64,000 bases of DNA. It comes from Bacillota bacterium (GTDB lineage Bacteria > Bacillota > Clostridia > Christensenellales > Aristaeellaceae). Position numbers and translations under genes: made by a program. Shown one piece after another: positions 35,033 through 43,130 of the stretch; the first letter of the stretch is position 1, and the number at the start of each line of letters is the position of its first letter. The stretch is taken from NCBI GenBank assembly GCA_023411375.1, contig JAEYOW010000041.1, positions 1 to 64,000 of the forward strand. The letters run 5' to 3'. Under the pieces are notes generated by a model. It ran no database searches, was not told the DNA's origin, and saw only the letters and a program-made list of their open reading frames with translations.

Positions 35033-35082
35033 CGGCGCTTACAGCCTGCCGGGCTGACAATTGACACAAGGGAGGGCATTGC

Positions 35083-35619
35083 GTGAAGGATTATCGATAC
35101 ACGATCCACAGGGAGGGGCGGCAGCTGCTCCAGCGCCAGGTGTTTGAGGGCGTGGGCAGCGTGATGATCTGTGAGAACCGGGCCGCGAAGATCGCGGACG
35201 TGGCCGCCATGACGGTCTACGGCAATTACTGCTACCATTGGGATTGTACGTCTGACATCGGCATGGTGCTGCGCTCCTCGGACGATTACCTGATGGACAA
35301 GTTTCTGGACGGGCACGGCGAGAAGCGGGTGCTTGATATCGACGCGACGGTGGATGCAATCCTTTCGCCGGAACATGCAGCTGGGAAAACTGCGATGGTC
35401 AACCCTTATCATCTGTGCCGCAAAGGGCTTGAAAGGTGCTCAACCCTGGAGGAGCTGCTTGAATGGGCTGGACGGTGGCAATTGGATGCCAAGGAGGTAC
35501 AGAGCTGTTGCATATACGGCTACAGCGAGGCCGCCCGGATGTTTATGGCCCACGTCCTCCCGCTGATCCGCGAGAGCGCCAAAGAGCTGGAGCGGATGCG
35601 GGCCGGGATACTGATGTAA
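35083..35619 (+). CDS. Hypothetical early phage protein
   Basis: The 178-residue product starts MKDYRYTIHREGRQLLQRQV and has a central 'VYGNYCYHWDCTSDIGMVL' and 'CSTLEELLEWAGRWQLDAKE' followed by a helical C-terminus. No family or catalytic motif is recognised. The start is GTG with AAGGGAGGG (35068-35076). It lies between the transposase block and MuB, a region of variable genes in Mu-like phages. Confidence 0.7.
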   Translation: MKDYRYTIHREGRQLLQRQVFEGVGSVMICENRAAKIADVAAMTVYGNYCYHWDCTSDIGMVLRSSDDYLMDKFLDGHGEKRVLDIDATVDAILSPEHAAGKTAMVNPYHLCRKGLERCSTLEELLEWAGRWQLDAKEVQSCCIYGYSEAARMFMAHVLPLIRESAKELERMRAGILM

Positions 35620-35648
35620 TGACAATACAAGTGAGAGGAGATAGCGTT

Positions 35649-36692
35649 ATGCAGGCTCAGGAGCATCTTACGACGGATCGTGTACAGGAGGTAAGGGAGC
35701 GGTTGATCAGGTACCAGGACAACGGCGGCACATACAAAGAGGTGGAAAAGGCGACGGGCATCAGCCGGACGGCCATCAGCCAGCTGGCCAACCATGGCTT
35801 GACGCTGCCCGCCGACAAGCTGACCAAGATCGACCAGTACCTGCGCGCCAACGCCCCGGCTGAGGAGATAGCCGCCGAGGCCCCGCAGCGGCAGGAGGCC
35901 GAGCCTCAGCCCCAACAGATCGGGTGGCCGCCTCTCCAGGGCGGCACGGAGGCACCCAGGGCCAAGCCCGTGACGCGGTACAAGACCGAAGTGGGCGTCT
36001 ACCCCACGGACGACTACCAGAAGCTCATGGGCTGGTGCGCTTACATCTACAAGCACCGCAAGATCGGCGCAATGGTGGGCTACCCCGGCAGCGGCAAGAC
36101 CACAATCCTCCGGGCGTACTGCAAGTCAAACCCCGGCGCGCACTACATTGAGTGCTGGTCAAGCATGCGCATGGGCGACCTGCTGGACATGATCGGCGAG
36201 GCGGCGGGCGTGGCGCTCAAGGGCAGCGCGTACCACAAGCAGCAGCAGCTGGTGGAGGCCCTGCGCGACCGCACCGATTTCATGCTGCTACTTGACGAAT
36301 CCGAATACCTCAAAAAATGGAACGTGGAGAAATTTGAGACGCTGCGCAAGCTGTGGGACAACACGGGCACGCCCGTGATCTTCTGCGGCACCCCGGAATT
36401 GGTCAACATCCTCACGCGCGGCAGCGGCAAGGACAACTGCGCGCAGCTGTACCGCCGTATCCATAAGATCAAGCTGAGCGGCATCCGGGACAAGGAAGCC
36501 ACGGAAATGCTTGGCGAGTACAATATCGATTCCGACGCCATGCGCGAGCTGGTGCGAATCGCGCTGGATCACAAGCACGGCGGAATCGGCAACATGACGG
36601 AAATCCTCCAGATCGCGCTGGAGAGCGCGGAGGGCGGGCAGATCGACCCGCAGATCGTCGAGGACGCCAAGATGTACAAGCTGATGTATTAA
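35649..36692 (+). CDS. muB-like: MuB-like AAA+ target-selection ATPase
   Basis: This 347-residue protein binds target DNA and activates MuA. The N-terminal helix-turn-helix is 'GTYKEVEKATGISRTAISQL', as in Mu B. A proline/glutamine linker (about 75-115) follows. The AAA+ domain has Walker A 'MVGYPGSGKTTIL', Walker B 'DFMLLLDESEYL', a sensor-like 'TPVIFCGTPELV' and an arginine-finger region 'QLYRRIHKIKL'. I chose ATG 35649, preceded by GAGAGGAGA; the frame is open further left without a site. Both MuA and MuB being intact suggests competence for transposition. Confidence 0.93.
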   Translation: MQAQEHLTTDRVQEVRERLIRYQDNGGTYKEVEKATGISRTAISQLANHGLTLPADKLTKIDQYLRANAPAEEIAAEAPQRQEAEPQPQQIGWPPLQGGTEAPRAKPVTRYKTEVGVYPTDDYQKLMGWCAYIYKHRKIGAMVGYPGSGKTTILRAYCKSNPGAHYIECWSSMRMGDLLDMIGEAAGVALKGSAYHKQQQLVEALRDRTDFMLLLDESEYLKKWNVEKFETLRKLWDNTGTPVIFCGTPELVNILTRGSGKDNCAQLYRRIHKIKLSGIRDKEATEMLGEYNIDSDAMRELVRIALDHKHGGIGNMTEILQIALESAEGGQIDPQIVEDAKMYKLMY

Positions 36693-36706
36693 GGGAGGGA
36701 CGGAGC

Positions 36707-36934
36707 GTGCAAAAGGTATGCATCATCCTGCGATGCGGGACGGAGATCAACGCGGTGACGGACAAGGTGGACATCCGGCGCGGGGCGCGCGGAAGAATCA
36801 GGGGCATCAGGATCGGCGGGGCGGACGCATTCCTGCGGTATCTGGATGCGCGGAATATCGCGGCGGTGCTCTGCTACCCTGTTGAGGATCAGGAAAGTGA
36901 GGAGGCGGCAGCGGATGGCGCGCAGACGGATTGA
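36707..36934 (+). CDS. Small hypothetical phage protein before gam
   Basis: The 75-residue product starts at a GTG, MQKVCIILRCGTEINAVTDK, then 'RGARGRIRGIRIGGADAFLR' and an acidic end. No family is recognised. GGGAGGGACGGAGC precedes it, 15 bases after MuB. It overlaps the gam gene by 20 bases. Confidence 0.65.
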   Translation: MQKVCIILRCGTEINAVTDKVDIRRGARGRIRGIRIGGADAFLRYLDARNIAAVLCYPVEDQESEEAAADGAQTD

Positions 36935-37433
36935 GGAGTGCCCGGCGCTGGAGAGCTGGAACGACGTGAGCGAGGCCCTGGCCAACATTGGCAGGATCGA
37001 CAGGGAGGTCGCCGCGCAGGAGCTAAAGATGCAAGCCAAAATCGACGCGGCCAAGGCGGAGGCGGCGGAGGCCGCCGCCCCGCTGCTGGACGAAAAGGCG
37101 CGGCTTGAAACGAGCATCAAGCACTATGTGGACGGCGCGCGTGACGAGCTGGGCGATAAAAAGAGCAAGGCGCTGTATTTTGGCACGGTCGGCTATCGCA
37201 AGAGCACAAAAGCGATCCTTCCGAGCGCAAAGCACCTGGTGGCGGAGATCGTGATCCGGCTTCGGGCGCGCGGGATGGACAGCTGCATCCTTGTCAAACC
37301 GGATGAGGTCAACCGCGACGAGCTGAAAAAATACGACGCGCAGACCGTGGCCGCCGTAGGAGCCAGACTGGTGGTTAAGGATACATTCTGGTACGAGGTG
37401 GATCAGGCTCACCTCGCGCCAAGCGGAAAATGA
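36915..37433 (+). CDS. gam: Gam-like host-nuclease inhibitor
   Basis: The 172-residue protein matches Mu Gam, a Ku-like protein that coats double-stranded DNA ends against RecBCD/AddAB-type nucleases. After a helical N-terminus ('LANIGRIDREVAAQELKMQA', a coiled coil to about residue 65) comes 'LYFGTVGYRKSTKAILPSAK', the typical Gam strand region, and 'DSCILVKPDEVNRDELKKYD'. The length is normal. The ATG at 36915 lies in the previous gene with a GTGAGGAGG site. Confidence 0.9.
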   Translation: MARRRIEECPALESWNDVSEALANIGRIDREVAAQELKMQAKIDAAKAEAAEAAAPLLDEKARLETSIKHYVDGARDELGDKKSKALYFGTVGYRKSTKAILPSAKHLVAEIVIRLRARGMDSCILVKPDEVNRDELKKYDAQTVAAVGARLVVKDTFWYEVDQAHLAPSGK

Positions 37434-37474
37434 CAGGGAATGCGCACACTGCAAGGCCGAAAGGAGGGATCGCG

Positions 37475-37732
37475 TTGAACAGGCTGCCGCCGAGGCTGAA
37501 AGGGGCGCGGAAGGGCTGCAAGACCTGCCTAGGCGCGCTTGACCGGGTACGGCGATCCGCTTGCCTCAGAATGGGCAAGACGATGGCGGAATACGGCGCG
37601 CTGTCCGATCAGTACGCAGAGGCCAAGGGTGAGTATGACGAGATTGTGTACATAACAGACCGATGGATGTACCTGATCGAGGGCAGAGCCTACGATTTGG
37701 GCATCCGGCCAGGGAAGGAGGAGGACATATGA
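37475..37732 (+). CDS. Small hypothetical phage protein between gam and gemA
   Basis: I place the start at TTG 37475, seven bases after AAGGAGGG; the frame is open from ATG 37430, which overlaps the gam stop. The 85-residue product has 'ARKGCKTCLGALDRVRRSAC' and a helical 'YGALSDQYAEAKGEYDEIVY'. No family is recognised. Its stop overlaps the gemA ATG (ATGA). Confidence 0.6.
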   Translation: MNRLPPRLKGARKGCKTCLGALDRVRRSACLRMGKTMAEYGALSDQYAEAKGEYDEIVYITDRWMYLIEGRAYDLGIRPGKEEDI

Positions 37733-38139
37733 ATCCGATCAGCGGCGGACAAATCCGCATGATCTACGGGTTGGCGCGCAGGTGCGACATGGACGGCGAC
37801 GAGCTGCACGGGATGATCGCGGCGCAAACGGGCCGCGAGAGCATCAGGGAGCTGACGATCTACCAGGGCGTGCAGTTGATTGACCGCCTCAAGGGCATGG
37901 CGGGCGAGCCGGTGCGGGAGGACATCCCCGGCAGAGCCAGCGACGGGCAGCGCCGCATGATCCGCAGCGTAATCAGGGAGATGGGCTGGACGGACGAGCG
38001 GCTGAGGGCGTTTCTGGATAAGCGCTATCATGTGTCCGACGTAGCTTTCCTCCCCTCCGCCAAGTGCGGAGCGGTGATCGAGGCGCTTAAGGCCATGAGG
38101 GACGGAGGACGCGGGGACAGGAGGGAGCGTCATGGATGA
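37729..38139 (+). CDS. gemA: GemA-like (DUF1018) regulatory protein
   Basis: This 136-residue protein contains two similar halves typical of GemA/DUF1018: 'SGGQIRMIYGLARRCDMD' and 'SDGQRRMIRSVIREMGWTDE', each followed by a helix 'ELTIYQGVQLIDRLKGM' or 'PSAKCGAVIEALKAM'. In Mu, GemA modulates host gene expression and DNA topology and lies just before mor, as here. A GGAGGAGG site precedes the ATG. Confidence 0.88.
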   Translation: MNPISGGQIRMIYGLARRCDMDGDELHGMIAAQTGRESIRELTIYQGVQLIDRLKGMAGEPVREDIPGRASDGQRRMIRSVIREMGWTDERLRAFLDKRYHVSDVAFLPSAKCGAVIEALKAMRDGGRGDRRERHG

Positions 38140-38443
38140 GCTGAGGGGCTTAACGATCAAGGATTTCCCGGAACGCTATCACCAGCTGATCAACATGGTG
38201 GGGATACGGGCCTATGTGGAGATGATGCAGACATACGGCGGGACGTACCTGTATGTGCCCAAGGCGGATAACATGGCCCGGATGGTACGGGACGCCAAGA
38301 TCAGGAAGGAGTTTAACGGCCATAATTACCGCAGGCTGGCCGTTAAATACGGGCTATCCGAAATCAGCGTGCGAAACATCGTGGAAAGCGAGAAGGGCCG
38401 CCCGATCCCCGGGCAAATGACGATGTTTGACATGGCGAAGTAA
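38132..38443 (+). CDS. mor: Mor-like middle transcription activator
   Basis: The 103-residue protein follows the Mor/C family plan: an N-terminal dimerisation part ('LINMVGIRAYVEMMQTYGGT', 'YLYVPKADNM') and a C-terminal helix-turn-helix ('RRLAVKYGLSEISVRNIVES'). Mor activates the middle promoter that leads to late gene expression in Mu. The gene overlaps gemA by eight bases and is the last gene before an intergenic region with a repeated 17-base motif and a terminator, exactly where a Mor-dependent promoter would be expected. Confidence 0.9.
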   Translation: MDELRGLTIKDFPERYHQLINMVGIRAYVEMMQTYGGTYLYVPKADNMARMVRDAKIRKEFNGHNYRRLAVKYGLSEISVRNIVESEKGRPIPGQMTMFDMAK

Positions 38444-38447
38444 AGCA

Positions 38448-38464
38448 AATTGTTTAAACGCTTA
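38448..38464 (+). promoter_or_regulatory. Repeated 17-base motif, copy 1 (Mor-site candidate)
   Basis: AATTGTTTAAACGCTTA lies 4 bases after the mor stop and recurs with one change at 50877-50893, again just after a stop codon; both are followed by a T-TTCC-CGCG stretch. It may be the activator-binding part of a phage promoter. Confidence 0.6.
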
Positions 38465-38493
38465 ATATTCCGCGCCATATGAATATGGAAGTA

Positions 38494-38535
38494 AAATACC
38501 AGCAGGGTTAACGCCCGCTGGTATTTCTTATTTTG
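38494..38535 (+). terminator. Terminator at the end of the early/middle operon
   Basis: AAATACCAGC pairs with GCTGGTATTT with an inner GGG/CCC, then a T-rich run follows (TTTCTTATTTT). It separates mor from the next gene. Confidence 0.75.
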
Positions 38536-38554
38536 AGCGAAAGGCGGTGATGCG

Positions 38555-38935
38555 ATGGAAGCGTGGGTTATGTGGGGACTCGGTATCCTTTCCAATGTCA
38601 TCACCGGGGCGCTGGCTTTTTTCATTAAGCGGAATATCAGCCAGAGCGACGAAAGGCAAAAGACAACCGAGGCCGAGATGCTCAAGCGCCAGGACAAGAT
38701 GGAGGGCAACCTCTCCCGACAAATCGAAAAGTTGCAGGCGGCGACGGAGGCCCGGATCGACAAGGGTGAAAAAGACCTTGAAAAGCTGGAGAACCGATTT
38801 AACGATTTTGTGCGGGACATCCCCCGGAACTATGTGGACAAGGAAACCTGGATGGTGCAAAACCAGACGATGGATCGGAAACTGGACAGGATCACGGAAG
38901 AAATCATGAAGCTAGGGAGGCGCGAAAATGCCTGA
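38555..38935 (+). CDS. Phage membrane protein with coiled coil (DUF2730-like)
   Basis: The 126-residue product has one N-terminal transmembrane helix (MEAWVMWGLGILSNVITGAL) and then a long coiled coil ('RQKTTEAEMLKRQDKMEGNL', 'LEKLENRFNDFVRDIPRNYV'). This matches the small membrane/coiled-coil protein placed before the terminase genes in Mu-like phages, where a lysis or head-assembly role is suspected. AAAGGCGGTGA precedes the ATG. Confidence 0.65.
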   Translation: MEAWVMWGLGILSNVITGALAFFIKRNISQSDERQKTTEAEMLKRQDKMEGNLSRQIEKLQAATEARIDKGEKDLEKLENRFNDFVRDIPRNYVDKETWMVQNQTMDRKLDRITEEIMKLGRRENA

Positions 38936-39245
38936 CATGAAGGACAACATCACGATCAACAAGCGGCGCGGCGCGCGCGGGGCGGTGCTGGGGCTGCTGG
39001 AGGAGAACTATCCCACGGGGATCGCTTACCGGGTATTGGAGCGCGTGCTGCTTAGCGGGGCCAAGTGTCAGCCGCACGAGCTGCCGGGCATCCTGACCTA
39101 TCTGGAGGATAAGGGATACATTAAGATCAGCGTACCCGAAGAACCGAGCATTAAGCCGCTGGATGACAGCGTTGTCGAGCTGAGCGCACACGGCATCGAC
39201 CTGCTGGAGGGCAGCATCCCGGACGATCCGGGCATTGTGATCTAA
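38928..39245 (+). CDS. Winged-helix-like phage protein (VpaChn25_0724-like)
   Basis: The 105-residue product has 'RRGARGAVLGLLEENYPTGI', 'YRVLERVLLSGAKCQPHELP' and 'LTYLEDKGYIKISVPEE', a winged-helix layout like the small proteins coded before the Gp27-type terminase subunit in Mu-like phages. DNA binding is plausible but unproven. It starts eight bases inside the previous gene with a GGGAGGCG site. Confidence 0.68.
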   Translation: MPDMKDNITINKRRGARGAVLGLLEENYPTGIAYRVLERVLLSGAKCQPHELPGILTYLEDKGYIKISVPEEPSIKPLDDSVVELSAHGIDLLEGSIPDDPGIVI

Positions 39246-39248
39246 CAG

Positions 39249-39818
39249 ATGGGCGAGCAACGGACGCGCACGCGCATCCACTGCCTTGTGGACGACCTGC
39301 CCGACGATGTGCGCCGCGAACTGGACGAGATGCTGGCCGACACGAGCTATGGATATGTGGCCATATCCGAGTGGCTACAGGCCCAGGGGTACAGCATCAG
39401 CAAGTCCAGCATCGGGCGGTACGCCCAGCGCAACGGCAAGATGCAGATGCGCCTGCGGGAGATTAACGAGAGCGCCAAGCAGTACGCGGAGCTGATCCGC
39501 GCAAACCCCAAGCTTGACCTGGCCAAGGTGGCGACGAGCATCTACCTGCAACAGCTGCTGACGCGGGTAGCGGAAGCGGGAAGCGACGAGTTTAGCGGCA
39601 TCGACATCGAGGATGCCGGTAACCTGCTTGCCAAGCTGATGCGGGCCAGCGTATATGAGGGCCGGTACAGCGCGAGCCGTCAGGACGATATCGCCGAGGC
39701 CGCCGAGCTGGTAATGCAGCAATTCCGCGCCGAGGTGGCGCAGGAGCCGGAGCTGCTCAGCAGCATCCAGCGGATGGTATACGAGAGCAAGGAGCGGGCG
39801 GCGCAGAAGGAGGGGTAA
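39249..39818 (+). CDS. Mu Gp27-like (DUF3486) small terminase subunit
   Basis: The 189-residue protein begins with a helix-turn-helix: 'LPDDVRRELDEMLADTSYGY', 'AISEWLQAQGYSISKSSIGR' and 'YAQRNGKMQMRLREINESAK', followed by helices, the pattern of DUF3486 (Mu Gp27). It should recognise phage DNA ends for packaging. In Mu it is paired with a Gp28-type large subunit; here the large terminase lies 1.8 kb downstream after the NusG-like and moron genes. Confidence 0.87.
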   Translation: MGEQRTRTRIHCLVDDLPDDVRRELDEMLADTSYGYVAISEWLQAQGYSISKSSIGRYAQRNGKMQMRLREINESAKQYAELIRANPKLDLAKVATSIYLQQLLTRVAEAGSDEFSGIDIEDAGNLLAKLMRASVYEGRYSASRQDDIAEAAELVMQQFRAEVAQEPELLSSIQRMVYESKERAAQKEG

Positions 39819-39821
39819 GCC

Positions 39822-40346
39822 GTGGAATGGGTCGCATTGCATGTACTGACGGGCGCGGAGGAGGACGTGGCGTACTCCCTCCACGCGCTGCCCGGCCTGA
39901 CGGCGCTGGCCCCGATGGAGCGCGTCACGCTGCTTAAGGGAGGCAAGCCGCGCGCCAAGCTGCGGCCCGTGCTGCCGGGCTATGTGCTGCTTAACTGGGA
40001 GCCGGACGCGGACTTGTGGCATTACATCCGCAAGCTTGGCGGGGTGATCCGCTTCCTGGGCGGCTGGCCGCCCAGCGTGATCCCGGAGGAGGAGATGGGC
40101 GTGATGCTTGCGCTGGACGCGCATTGCGCCACGTACAAGCCCGCCCCCGCGATACGCGAGGACGGGCGGACGCGAATTGTAGACGGGCCGCTGCTGCCCT
40201 ATGGCGACAGGATCACGTCGGTTAACTTCCGCAGCATGCGGGCAAAGCTTGCCATTGAGCTGCCGGATGGGCCGCACAGGGCAACGGTTGGAATAGAGCT
40301 GCTGGAGGACAGGGGACACAGGCAGCCGGACAATGGCGGCGGGTGA
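39822..40346 (+). CDS. Phage NusG-like transcription elongation/antitermination protein
   Basis: This 174-residue protein has a NusG N-terminal domain: MEWVALHVLTGAEEDVAYSL, 'PMERVTLLKGGKPRAKLRPV', 'LPGYVLLNWEPDADLWHYIR' and 'GGVIRFLGG'. A KOW domain follows: 'RIVDGPLLPYGDRITSVNFR' with 'GIELLED'. NusG proteins bind RNA polymerase beside the active cleft; specialised paralogues such as RfaH and LoaP cause antitermination at chosen operons. Its place between the terminase genes, upstream of the long late operon, suggests a late-gene antiterminator. The start is GTG with AAGGAGGGG. The assignment as NusG superfamily is strong; the role is inference. Confidence 0.85.
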   Translation: MEWVALHVLTGAEEDVAYSLHALPGLTALAPMERVTLLKGGKPRAKLRPVLPGYVLLNWEPDADLWHYIRKLGGVIRFLGGWPPSVIPEEEMGVMLALDAHCATYKPAPAIREDGRTRIVDGPLLPYGDRITSVNFRSMRAKLAIELPDGPHRATVGIELLEDRGHRQPDNGGG

Positions 40347-40430
40347 TACGCTCCCCACGCCGGAGGATGGCGGACAGATGGTGAGGCTGCGGTGCCGGAG
40401 GGCAAGGGCGAAGCTATGCCATAAAGCCGA

Positions 40431-40459
40431 TGTACAGAATCGCATAAATATGATATGAT
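40431..40459 (+). promoter_or_regulatory. Promoter of the DUF4236 moron
   Basis: TGTACA (40431-40436), 17 bases, then TGATATGAT giving an extended -10 (TATGAT at 40454-40459). It lies 27 bases before the DUF4236 ATG, so this gene can be transcribed in the lysogen. Confidence 0.7.
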
Positions 40460-40485
40460 AGAAAAAAAGCCAGAGGGGCGATCAT

Positions 40486-41523
40486 ATGGGTATGCGGTTA
40501 CAAAAGCGTATCAAATTAACGAAAGGCATAAATCTGAATTTTAGCAAAAGCGGTATGGGCATTAGCTTTGGCGGAAAGAGCGGACGCATCGGCATTGGCC
40601 CGCGCGGAATACGGACAAGCACAAGAATACCCGGAACGGGCATCCGTTACGAAAAGCAGCATTCCATGAAGGGAAAAAAGCGCAGAAGTATGAGACCCAA
40701 AAAGGGACGAAAGGCCGTTGGAAAGATGGGCGTTATGGTACACGGAAAGGTGATACATGAAGAACCAGTCTACATGTCGACGGCGAAGAAACGGCGAGGG
40801 TGTCTTGGGTGCTGTACGTTGCCTTTAGTAGGGAGTATTTTGGTCATGCTTGTGCTGTTGTCAATACTTCTCCCTCTCCACGCCATTGCGGAAATCAACC
40901 TCGACGGCTTGACCGCTGAAAATCTGGTACAGCTTGAGCATGAGGTCAGAGCGCGGATTGACGAGCAGGCGCAGGAAACTGACGGCAGTTTCGCCGCTCC
41001 GATTGTCGCGCGGCTGATCGAGGACACCCCGGCTTGCGATGTGCGGCTGCTGGAATCCGAAACCAAGGATGGCAGCAGGACAGAAGTCTGGCAGATCGGC
41101 GTGGATACAACATTGACCATCAGCCGGGCAGATGATGACGGATATGGTATCGCTCGCCTAATAGAAATGTCCATGGTAACCGTGACCACGCGGAAAGCGA
41201 ATGATGAGGGTAAAACGTATGACTCACGACTGTGGCAGGATGTGATGGCAGCGATTACCGATTCGCCTGCACTTCCAACCGCGCCACAAAAGAGCGAAAT
41301 CGAACGGATGATCGATGCCGCGTGGGGTACTGACCTGACAGCTCCAAAAGGCGATGCGGAACATGTGACGGCCCAACTGCGGGAGAACCTTACCCGGCTT
41401 AGTAAAAGCCGGTGGATGGCAACTTATGCGGACGATGAATACAACGCGAGCTTTATGCTTGAGGAAGAATACGATACGGATAGCATCCGCCAGGTTTACA
41501 CGATCTATTTCAACCTGATTTAA
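40486..41523 (+). CDS. DUF4236 membrane protein, prophage moron
   Basis: The 345-residue protein starts MGMRLQKRIKLTKGINLNFS and 'GMGISFGGKSGRIGIGPRGI', the DUF4236 domain (about 1-55). A Lys/Arg-rich stretch follows, then a Cys pair and a transmembrane helix 'LVGSILVMLVLLSILLPLH' (about 113-131). A C-terminal domain of unknown fold lies beyond, probably outside. It has its own promoter and terminator, is lower in GC than neighbours and separates the terminase genes, all features of a moron expressed during lysogeny. The function is unknown. Confidence 0.8.
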   Translation: MGMRLQKRIKLTKGINLNFSKSGMGISFGGKSGRIGIGPRGIRTSTRIPGTGIRYEKQHSMKGKKRRSMRPKKGRKAVGKMGVMVHGKVIHEEPVYMSTAKKRRGCLGCCTLPLVGSILVMLVLLSILLPLHAIAEINLDGLTAENLVQLEHEVRARIDEQAQETDGSFAAPIVARLIEDTPACDVRLLESETKDGSRTEVWQIGVDTTLTISRADDDGYGIARLIEMSMVTVTTRKANDEGKTYDSRLWQDVMAAITDSPALPTAPQKSEIERMIDAAWGTDLTAPKGDAEHVTAQLRENLTRLSKSRWMATYADDEYNASFMLEEEYDTDSIRQVYTIYFNLI

Positions 41524-41543
41524 CCATCAAACGAAAATCTTTC

Positions 41544-41574
41544 AAGGAAGCCCGCAAAACGGGCCTCCTTTTTT
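41544..41574 (+). terminator. Strong terminator of the DUF4236 moron
   Basis: AAGGAAGCCCG pairs with CGGGCCTCCTT around CAAAA and runs into TTTTTT. It is a classic intrinsic terminator. Late transcription arriving from upstream must read through it or restart beyond it. Confidence 0.88.
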
Positions 41575-41604
41575 GGTGCGTCCGTTTGGCGTACCCGGAC
41601 AAAC

Positions 41605-41637
41605 CTAACGCGTTAAACAGGGGCGCTAACGCGTTAG
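41605..41637. repeat. Two CTAACGCGTTA(G) palindromes before the large terminase
   Basis: CTAACGCGTTA at 41605-41615 and CTAACGCGTTAG at 41626-41637 are 21 bases apart, two DNA turns. The half-site also occurs in the prophage left-end region (30349-30369). They lie directly before the head operon. Confidence 0.65.
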
Positions 41638-41660
41638 AACGGCATTAAGGAGGTGGGGAT

Positions 41661-43130
41661 ATGAGCAGCATCCTGGAGCGGGCGCTCCCGGAGGGGTTGC
41701 GCGACCGGGCGGTCGCAAAGGCGCGGGACAGCTTCTGGCATTATTGCAAGCTCATCAACCCGGCCTTTTACCGAGACAGCCGTCCGCATTTGCGCGAATT
41801 GTGTGACACATTGCAGGCGTTGAGCGAGGGCAGGCTAACCGCTCCGGGCGGCAAGCCCTGCCGGAAGCTGGCCATCAGCGAGCCGCCGCGTCACGGCAAG
41901 AGCTACACCATGAGCCTGTATAACCAATGGTGCTTTGGGCGCGATCAGACCGACAGCATCATCAACGTATCGTACAACGAGATACTGTCCGGGCGATTTT
42001 CCAAGGGCGTGCGCGACGGCATCAGCGCGACGAGGATTGACCCGCGCTTCCGGGTTTTCGCGGACGTGTTCCCCGGCGTCAAAATCAAGGACGGCGACGC
42101 AGCCGCGCAGATGTGGAGCCTGGAGGGACGCTATTTTTCCTTCCTCGGCGCGGGTTTTGGCGGTACAATCACAGGCGTTGGCTGTAAAAAGATGATCATT
42201 GACGATCCCATCAAAAACCACCTGGAGGCGTACAACTCCGCCAAGCTGGAGGAGCAGTGGGAGTATTACACCAATACGCTGCTAAGCCGCGTGGAGGAGG
42301 GCGGCGTGATCATCATTGTGATGACGCGCTGGGCCACGCGCGACCTGGTGGGCCGGGCGCTGGCGGAGGAGCCGGACGAATGGTGCGTGCTCAACCAACC
42401 CGCATGCCTGGATGAGCAGAACGGGCGCATGCTGTGCCCGGAGCTGCTGAGCTTTGGGAGCTGGAAGGGTAAAAAGGCGCTGATGGCCGAGGATATCTTT
42501 CTCGCGAACTACCAGAATACGCCCATCGACAAGAAGGGCCGACTGTATGAGGAATTTGCGACCTACAGCGAGTGGCCGACCGACGCGGCGGGTAAGCCCA
42601 TGCGCGGAAAGCGCGTGAGCTACACCGATACGGCGGATACGGGAGCGGATTACCTGTGCATGGTCAACGCCGAGGTGATCGACGGGCAGGGGTACGTGCT
42701 GGATGTGATTTACACCGACGAGCCGATGGAGCGCACCGAGAAGCTGGTCGCCCGGTCGCAGTATGAGCATGCGATCCAACACGCCGTGATTGAGAGCAAC
42801 AACGGCGGACGCGGCTTTGGGCGCAATGTAAAGCGCATCCTGTGGGATACCTTCCGCAGCCGCCGCACCGAGATCATTGACCGCAACCAGCGCCAGAACA
42901 AGGAGAGCCGTATACTGACCGAGGCTCCCTTTGTACAGCGCAACATCCTTTTTCCAGAGGACTGGGCGCGGCGGTGGCCGTTGTTTTACCGCGATCTAAG
43001 CGGCTACCAGCGCAAGGGCAAGAACGCCCATGACGACGCGCCGGATACCGTGACGGGGCTTGCGGAGTATATCCAGCGCGGCGCAGGCGCGCGCGACAGA
43101 TTTTACAGCGGAAAGGGGGCGCGGCGGTAA
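41661..43130 (+). CDS. terL: Terminase large subunit
   Basis: This 489-residue packaging motor has the ATPase Walker A variant 'SEPPRHGKSYTM' (about residue 73), Walker B 'KKMIIDDPIKNHL', a coupling motif 'IIIVMTRWATRDL', and a C-terminal RNase H-like nuclease starting 'VSYTDTADTGADYLCM'. Further acidic residues are at 'HAVIESNNGGRG' and 'HDDAPDTVTG'. It is a complete siphovirus-type TerL. AAGGAGGTGGG precedes the ATG. The stop directly abuts the portal ATG. Confidence 0.95.
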   Translation: MSSILERALPEGLRDRAVAKARDSFWHYCKLINPAFYRDSRPHLRELCDTLQALSEGRLTAPGGKPCRKLAISEPPRHGKSYTMSLYNQWCFGRDQTDSIINVSYNEILSGRFSKGVRDGISATRIDPRFRVFADVFPGVKIKDGDAAAQMWSLEGRYFSFLGAGFGGTITGVGCKKMIIDDPIKNHLEAYNSAKLEEQWEYYTNTLLSRVEEGGVIIIVMTRWATRDLVGRALAEEPDEWCVLNQPACLDEQNGRMLCPELLSFGSWKGKKALMAEDIFLANYQNTPIDKKGRLYEEFATYSEWPTDAAGKPMRGKRVSYTDTADTGADYLCMVNAEVIDGQGYVLDVIYTDEPMERTEKLVARSQYEHAIQHAVIESNNGGRGFGRNVKRILWDTFRSRRTEIIDRNQRQNKESRILTEAPFVQRNILFPEDWARRWPLFYRDLSGYQRKGKNAHDDAPDTVTGLAEYIQRGAGARDRFYSGKGARR

